Below the pieces are notes generated by a model. That model had not been told where the DNA came from and did not search any database. It saw nothing but the letters and a program-made list of their open reading frames with translations. A DNA stretch of 35,695 bases from Williamsia sp. (lineage in GTDB: Bacteria > Actinomycetota > Actinomycetes > Mycobacteriales > Mycobacteriaceae): NCBI RefSeq assembly GCF_016462415.1, contig NZ_JAEMTF010000044.1, forward strand, positions 1 through 35,695, read 5' to 3'. Positions 31,927-35,695 of the stretch are shown piece by piece. The position numbers and the translations under genes are program-made. Position 1 is the stretch's first letter; every line of letters starts with the position of its first letter.

Positions 31927-32399
31927 CCAATCCGCTGCACATCGACGCCCCCGACGGTGTCCCGTTCATCGACATCGTCCGCGAGTTCGACGCCCCGGTG
32001 AGCGCTGTGTTCCGGGCCTTCAGCGAACCCGACCTGATCCGACGGTGGCTCGGGCCGGACGGCTACGAGATGGACATCGAGGAGTACTCGTTCGTCTCCG
32101 GCGGCCGGTATCGGTATGTACACCGCTCACCCGAGGGCGGCGTCTTCGCGTTCAACGGCGTCTTCCACGTCGTGCGACCCGACGAGTTCGCCATCCAGAC
32201 CTTCGAGTGGGACGGTGCGCCCGATCAGGTGTCGATCGAGTCGCTGACGTTCACCGCGCTCGACGGCGGCCGGACCCGACTGTCGACCCACGCGACCTAC
32301 CCGTCGCAGGAGACCCGTGACGCCATGGTGACCAGTGGCATGGAACACGGTGTGTCCGAGGGCTATCGAAAGCTCGACGAACTCGTCGGGAGCAAGTGA
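31923..32399 (+). CDS. SRPBCC/AHSA1-like protein
   Basis: A 158-residue AHSA1/START-fold protein. The strand IDIVREFDAPVSAVFRAFSEPDLIRRWLGP is the family hallmark, followed by the beta sheet and the C-terminal helix GMEHGVSEGYRKLDELV. ArsR genes coupled to AHSA1-like genes are widespread and the protein is thought to bind a hydrophobic ligand, but no reaction is established. It overlaps the ArsR gene by 4 bp (ATGA) and shares one base with the VOC start (TGATG). Confidence 0.9.
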   Translation: MTNPLHIDAPDGVPFIDIVREFDAPVSAVFRAFSEPDLIRRWLGPDGYEMDIEEYSFVSGGRYRYVHRSPEGGVFAFNGVFHVVRPDEFAIQTFEWDGAPDQVSIESLTFTALDGGRTRLSTHATYPSQETRDAMVTSGMEHGVSEGYRKLDELVGSK

Positions 32400-32833
32400 T
32401 GGACTGGACACTGGAGGTCGTCGTCCTGCCGGTCGCCGACATCGCACGGTCGATCGAGTTCTATCGCGACAAGGTCGGATTCGATCTCGACCACGACACC
32501 GTCAACGAGCACATGCACGTGGCCCAGCTGACCCCGCGCGGATCGGGCTGCTCGATCGTCATCGGTGACTTGCCCGCGCACCAGGAGATGGGACCCGGGT
32601 CGGTGCGTGGCCTGCAGTTGTGTGTCGCCGACGCCCTCGCCGCACGTGCGGAACTCATCGCACGGGGAGTGCACGCCGGCGAGATCACCTCGTTCGGCGA
32701 TCAGGACGGGAGCACGTTCTTCGGTTTCGCCGATCCGGACGGCAACACCTGGGCCGTGCAAGAACTCAAGGTCCGTGCCGACACGCCGTTGATCCCGCAC
32801 GACCACCGGTCGCGCTTCGGGGCGCCGGATTGA
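32399..32833 (+). CDS. VOC family (glyoxalase/dioxygenase-fold) protein
   Basis: A 144-residue vicinal-oxygen-chelate protein with two beta-alpha-beta-beta-beta modules: VVLPVADIARSIEFYRDKVGFDLDHD and GLQLCVADALAARAELIARG, ending FFGFADPDGNTWAVQEL. A His (HMHVAQLTP) and a Glu (VQEL) could bind metal. The group includes glyoxalases, dioxygenases and drug-binding proteins, so function is open. It begins at ATG 32399, one base inside the SRPBCC stop, as the third gene of an ArsR operon, and is convergent with the SDR gene 15 bp beyond. Confidence 0.87.
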   Translation: MDWTLEVVVLPVADIARSIEFYRDKVGFDLDHDTVNEHMHVAQLTPRGSGCSIVIGDLPAHQEMGPGSVRGLQLCVADALAARAELIARGVHAGEITSFGDQDGSTFFGFADPDGNTWAVQELKVRADTPLIPHDHRSRFGAPD

Positions 32834-32848
32834 TCGACGAGGTGCTCG

Positions 32849-33610
32849 CTACGTGACGGTGACGCCGCCGTCGACCGCGATGGTCTGCCCGGTGACGTAC
32901 CCGCCCGCAGCCGATGCGAGCCACACCGCGGTCGCCGCCAGCTCCGCGGGATCACCCATCCGGCCGAGGAGCCGACGTGCGGCCTGGGCGTCGAGGTAGC
33001 CATGGTCGTACTGGTCGGTCATCTCGGATTCGAAGAACCCCGGTGCGATCGCGTTGACGCGGATGCCCTTTCGGCTGCCCCACTGCTGCGCGAGGTCGCG
33101 GGTGAGTCCGATGATCCCCGCCTTGCTGGCCGCATAGGCGGCCTGCGGCAGCCCGGCGGTGGTCAGGCCCAAGACGCTGGAGATGTTGATGATCGAGCTG
33201 CCCGGCTCCATCACCCGGGCGACCGCCTGCGCGGCCCAGTAGGAGCCGTTCAGGTTGACGTCGATGACCGACCGGAACTGCTCTGGGGTCTCGCGCGTCG
33301 CCGGGACCGCGGTGCCGACACCGGCGTTGTTGATGAGCACGTCCACCCGACCGAACTCGCCCATCGCCGCGTCGACCATGGCCTGGGCCTGCTCCGGGTC
33401 GGCGACGTCGGTGGCGACGGTGAGTGCCCGCCCGCCGGCCGCCTCGACCAATTGCGCCGTGTCGCCGAGCTTCTCGACCCGCCGTGCCGCCAGCACCACC
33501 GACGCACCGGCCTCGGCCGAGGCCTGTGCGAAGGCGACACCCAGCCCGGAGGATGCGCCGGTCACGATGACAACCTTGCCGTCGAGACGGAACATGTCGA
33601 GAACGGGCAT
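32849..33610 (-). CDS. SDR family oxidoreductase
   Basis: A 253-residue classical short-chain dehydrogenase. The cofactor loop TGASSGLG (about 18-25), NNAGVG, the catalytic Ser in ISSVLGL and YAASK (with the QAAYAASKAGIIGLTRDLA helix) are all present, and it ends TGQTIAVDGG. The pattern resembles FabG-like 3-oxoacyl or 3-hydroxyacyl dehydrogenases. It follows the LCAD-type acyl-CoA dehydrogenase by 56 bp on the same strand and may act in the same oxidation route. The substrate is not certain. Confidence 0.92.
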   Translation of the reverse strand: MPVLDMFRLDGKVVIVTGASSGLGVAFAQASAEAGASVVLAARRVEKLGDTAQLVEAAGGRALTVATDVADPEQAQAMVDAAMGEFGRVDVLINNAGVGTAVPATRETPEQFRSVIDVNLNGSYWAAQAVARVMEPGSSIINISSVLGLTTAGLPQAAYAASKAGIIGLTRDLAQQWGSRKGIRVNAIAPGFFESEMTDQYDHGYLDAQAARRLLGRMGDPAELAATAVWLASAAGGYVTGQTIAVDGGVTVT

Positions 33611-33666
33611 CGGGGGTCTCCTCAGATGGTGCGGCGTGCGTTCGTCTGGTCAGAGTACGGGGAGGC

Positions 33667-34812
33667 TCACAAGCCGAGGTCGCGGCCGATGATCTCCTTC
33701 ATGATCTCGTTGGACCCGGCCCAGATGCGGGTGACCCGCGCGTCTTTCCACGCCTGCGCGATGCGGTACTCGTTCATGTAGCCGTAGCCGCCGTGCAGCT
33801 GCAGGCAGGTGTCGAGGATCTTGTTCTGGATCTCCGCGGTCCACCACTTGGCCTTCGCCGCGTCGGCAGCACTGAGCTCACCCTCGGTGTGCGCGGTGAC
33901 GCAGGCGTCGATGAACGCCTGGGTCACGTCGATCTGCGTCGCCAGCTCGGCGATGGTGAACTTGTTGAACTGGAACGACCCGACGGACTTCCCGAACGCC
34001 TTGCGCTCGGAGACGTAGGTCAGTGTCTCGCCGAACAGTGCCTTCGCGTGGGCCAGGTTCGACACCGCGGCGTTGAGCCGCTCCTGCGGGAGGAACGTCA
34101 TCATGTGGACGAACCCGCGGTCGACCTCACCGATCACGTTCTCGGCGGGGACGCGGACGTCGGTGAAGAACAGCTCGGCGGTGTCGGACTCGGGCTGGCC
34201 CACCTTGTCGAGCTTGCGGCCGCGCTCGAAACCGGGCATGCCCTTCTCGATCGCGAACATGGTGATGCCCTTGGACTTCTTCTCCGGCGAGGTCTTCACC
34301 GCGGCGACCACGAGGTCGGCGTTGAACCCGTTGGTGATGAAGGTCTTCGACCCGTTGATGACCCAGTCGGTGCCCTCCTGCTTCGCGGTGGTCTTGATGC
34401 CGGCGAGGTCGGATCCGGCGGCGGGCTCGGTCATCGCGATCGCCGTGACGATGTCGCCGGTGCAGAACCCGGGTAGCCACCGTTCGCGCTGCTCCTCGGT
34501 GGTCAGCTTGATCAGATACGGGGCGACGATGTCGACGTGGATGCCGAAGGCCGACGGCAGCGCCGCGCTGACCCCGGACAGCAGCTCGGTGAACATGGCG
34601 TTGAACCGGTAGTCGCCGGCCTCGGAACCGCCGTAGGTCTCGGGCACCTCGAGTCCGAGGAAGCCGGACTCGCCGGCACGCTTCCAGATCTCCCGGTCGA
34701 TGAAGCGCTGTTCGATGATCGCCTCGTGTCGCGGGGTGATGTATCGGTCGATGAACTCGCTGACCGATTCGCCGAACGCGGCGTGGTCGGGTCCGTACAA
34801 GGTCCTGCGCAT
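33667..34812 (-). CDS. Acyl-CoA dehydrogenase (LCAD-type)
   Basis: A 381-residue acyl-CoA dehydrogenase with the long-chain/isovaleryl arrangement of the catalytic base. The C-terminal YEGT motif is replaced by IWAGSNEIMKE, so the base is more likely the Glu in FLPQERLNAA near residue 242, as in mammalian LCAD. The FAD and substrate signatures IAMTEPAAGSDLAGI and FITNGFNADLV, plus HGGYGYMNEY, are present. ATG 34812 with GGGAGAA about 4 bp upstream is preferred to GTG 34824. It lies upstream of an SDR gene and downstream of a regulator gene on the same strand. Long- or branched-chain acyl substrates are likely. Confidence 0.92.
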   Translation of the reverse strand: MRRTLYGPDHAAFGESVSEFIDRYITPRHEAIIEQRFIDREIWKRAGESGFLGLEVPETYGGSEAGDYRFNAMFTELLSGVSAALPSAFGIHVDIVAPYLIKLTTEEQRERWLPGFCTGDIVTAIAMTEPAAGSDLAGIKTTAKQEGTDWVINGSKTFITNGFNADLVVAAVKTSPEKKSKGITMFAIEKGMPGFERGRKLDKVGQPESDTAELFFTDVRVPAENVIGEVDRGFVHMMTFLPQERLNAAVSNLAHAKALFGETLTYVSERKAFGKSVGSFQFNKFTIAELATQIDVTQAFIDACVTAHTEGELSAADAAKAKWWTAEIQNKILDTCLQLHGGYGYMNEYRIAQAWKDARVTRIWAGSNEIMKEIIGRDLGL

Positions 34813-34889
34813 GGTTTCTCCCACCTCAGTGTGGTGACCGGCGGTGCTCCCACAGTCGTGTCAATGCTGCGCGACAACCGTGGACCGGG

Positions 34890-35201
34890 TCAAAACGGTC
34901 GCGTGTCGGTACCCGTGCCGGCGACGATCGCCTGCAGAGCGGCGACGTGGCCTGCGAAGGCGTCGCGGCCGGTGTCGGTCAGCCGCGCGCGGACGGTACG
35001 TCGACGCCCGGCGCTCAGGCGTTCGGTCACCAGATAGCCCGCGGCCTCGAGGGTCGACAGCTGTTTCGACAGCGCCGAATCCGACAGCGCAAGTCGGTCT
35101 TTCAAGAACGCGAACTCCGCCCAGTCGCTCGCGGCCAGCGTCGCCACCAGCGACAGGCGGGTACTCGGGTGGATGAGCTCGTCGAACCGGCCCTCGCTCA
35201 C
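34890..35201 (-). CDS. Winged-helix transcriptional regulator
   Basis: A 103-residue compact winged-helix protein of the MarR/ArsR-like HTH group (PF13601-type). It shows HPSTRLSLVATLAASDWAEFAFLKDRLALSDSALSKQLSTLEAAGYL in pieces, then a basic wing SAGRRRTVRARLTDTGR. It has no effector domain. The GTG start at 35201 overlaps the stop of the membrane-protein gene as GTGA, so the pair is coupled. This pairing of a short regulator with a small membrane protein, and the palindrome at 35674-35692, suggests autoregulation. Confidence 0.87.
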   Translation of the reverse strand: MSEGRFDELIHPSTRLSLVATLAASDWAEFAFLKDRLALSDSALSKQLSTLEAAGYLVTERLSAGRRRTVRARLTDTGRDAFAGHVAALQAIVAGTGTDTRPF

Positions 35202-35662
35202 GCGTGCATCCACCGCCGCACGGTCTGCAGTATCTCCGGGCCGCCGAAACCGATGACGGCCGCGACGATCACGGCCGCCCACAGTTGCGGATGCTCGGTA
35301 CCGTCGGCGTCCAGGGCGAGTGCCGCGCCCACGGTGACAGCCACCAGGACGAGCAGCATCAGGATCACCGCGAGCGGCACACGCCGATCGGCCACCGAGC
35401 GAGAGACCTGCAGCCCACGGGTCCCTCGTCGACCGTCGAGAAGTCGCGACGCCACCGCTGAGTGGCCGGCGCCGAAGACGACGGTCGCCACAGTCGTCAA
35501 CCAGGCGGGACCGACGGCGCCGATGACGCCCAGCGCCACCCAGCCCGTGGCCATCGCCCACCAGTACCACCGCGGAAGTCCCACCTCGTGCGCCACGTCC
35601 GCGCGGGCTCGCCCCACCACGTCGAGAGCCTCGCGGGCCTGTTCGGGAGTCAGATCTGCCAT
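35198..35662 (-). CDS. Small multi-pass membrane protein
   Basis: A 154-residue membrane protein. The N-terminal 30 residues are soluble (ADLTPEQAREALDVVGRARA), then hydrophobic helices lie at about 33-48, 52-68, 97-118 and 126-142, joined by a basic loop LLDGRRGTRGLQ. I know no function. ATG 35662 is preferred over GTG 35665; a nearby ATG closes after two codons. It is the first gene of a coupled pair with the winged-helix regulator and may be what that regulator controls. Confidence 0.8.
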   Translation of the reverse strand: MADLTPEQAREALDVVGRARADVAHEVGLPRWYWWAMATGWVALGVIGAVGPAWLTTVATVVFGAGHSAVASRLLDGRRGTRGLQVSRSVADRRVPLAVILMLLVLVAVTVGAALALDADGTEHPQLWAAVIVAAVIGFGGPEILQTVRRWMHA

Positions 35663-35673
35663 CACGTCATCTC

Positions 35674-35692
35674 ACTTTCCTGGTTGGAAAGT
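35674..35692. promoter_or_regulatory. Candidate operator of the membrane protein/regulator pair
   Basis: ACTTTCC-TGGTT-GGAAAGT is a perfect 7-bp inverted repeat with a 5-bp spacer, 12 bp upstream of ATG 35662, at the very edge of the window. Its arm GGAAAG may also act as part of a ribosome site, so binding would block both initiation steps. Confidence 0.65.
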
Positions 35693-35695
35693 AGC

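Noticed and set aside
1-35695. CRISPR array, tRNA/rRNA, insertion sequence, prophage or attachment site
   Set aside because: No regularly spaced repeats, cloverleaf or rRNA-like stretches, transposase, integrase or long direct/terminal repeats were recognised on either strand.

Overview
The window is dense, very GC-rich DNA with strong G/C third-position bias, GTG starts, many 1-4 nt gene overlaps and several apparently leaderless genes. Two WS/DGAT-type acyltransferases, a secretory lipase, two acyl-CoA dehydrogenases, a Baeyer-Villiger-like flavin monooxygenase, a VKOR/DsbA pair and a CIRCE-controlled Hsp20 point to a mycolic-acid-type actinobacterium (Mycobacteriales, for example Gordonia, Williamsia or Rhodococcus). 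The genus is inferred from gene content only. I see no rRNA, tRNA, CRISPR, insertion sequence, prophage or plasmid feature; this looks like ordinary chromosome built of small independent transcription units.

Layout. 1-3.2 kb: 3' part of an ABC-F ATPase gene, then a TetR gene divergent from an NAD-binding reductase with two copies of a palindrome between them. 3.2-6.0 kb: a GH15 trehalase/glucoamylase-like enzyme coupled to a stress-type SDR. 6.2-9.4 kb: a WS/DGAT-like protein with an altered HHxxxDG motif, a 37-residue membrane microprotein followed by a perfect hairpin, and a secretory lipase. 9.4-13.5 kb: TetR with a clear operator plus a PNPOx-fold flavoprotein, a flavin monooxygenase, and an acyl-CoA dehydrogenase whose stop codon abuts that of the monooxygenase. 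13.6-16.3 kb: a possible small protein, a quinone-oxidoreductase-like MDR gene overlapping a MarR gene, and a DoxX gene divergent from a second MarR gene with a duplicated operator. 16.3-21.7 kb: a DUF305 lipoprotein, an isocitrate/isopropylmalate-type dehydrogenase, an SRPBCC protein, an unknown 170-residue protein with an upstream mini-ORF, a double-RCK potassium channel, an unannotated 47-residue acidic protein, and Hsp20 under a CIRCE element. 21.9-28.7 kb: a phytoene-desaturase-like flavoprotein, an SNF2 helicase/SWIM-zinc-finger operon, an intact-motif WS/DGAT and a GRAM-domain protein. 28.7-31.4 kb: an exported HNH/Excalibur nuclease-like protein and the VKOR-DsbA oxidative-folding pair. 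31.5-35.7 kb: an ArsR-SRPBCC-VOC operon, then on the minus strand a membrane protein + winged-helix regulator pair, an LCAD-type acyl-CoA dehydrogenase and an SDR.

The recurring theme is local control: at least six one-component regulators, most sitting beside one or two enzyme genes with an inverted repeat in the shared control region. Lipid/acyl-CoA metabolism and redox or stress defence dominate the enzymes. I do not see a convincing undescribed multi-gene system. The most novel-looking items are the two short proteins (37 and 47 residues), the mini-ORF coupled to the unknown gene, the double-RCK channel, and the unmapped operator/regulator pairs. Every intergenic gap is shorter than 300 bases except 13501-13911 if the small CDS there is not real.
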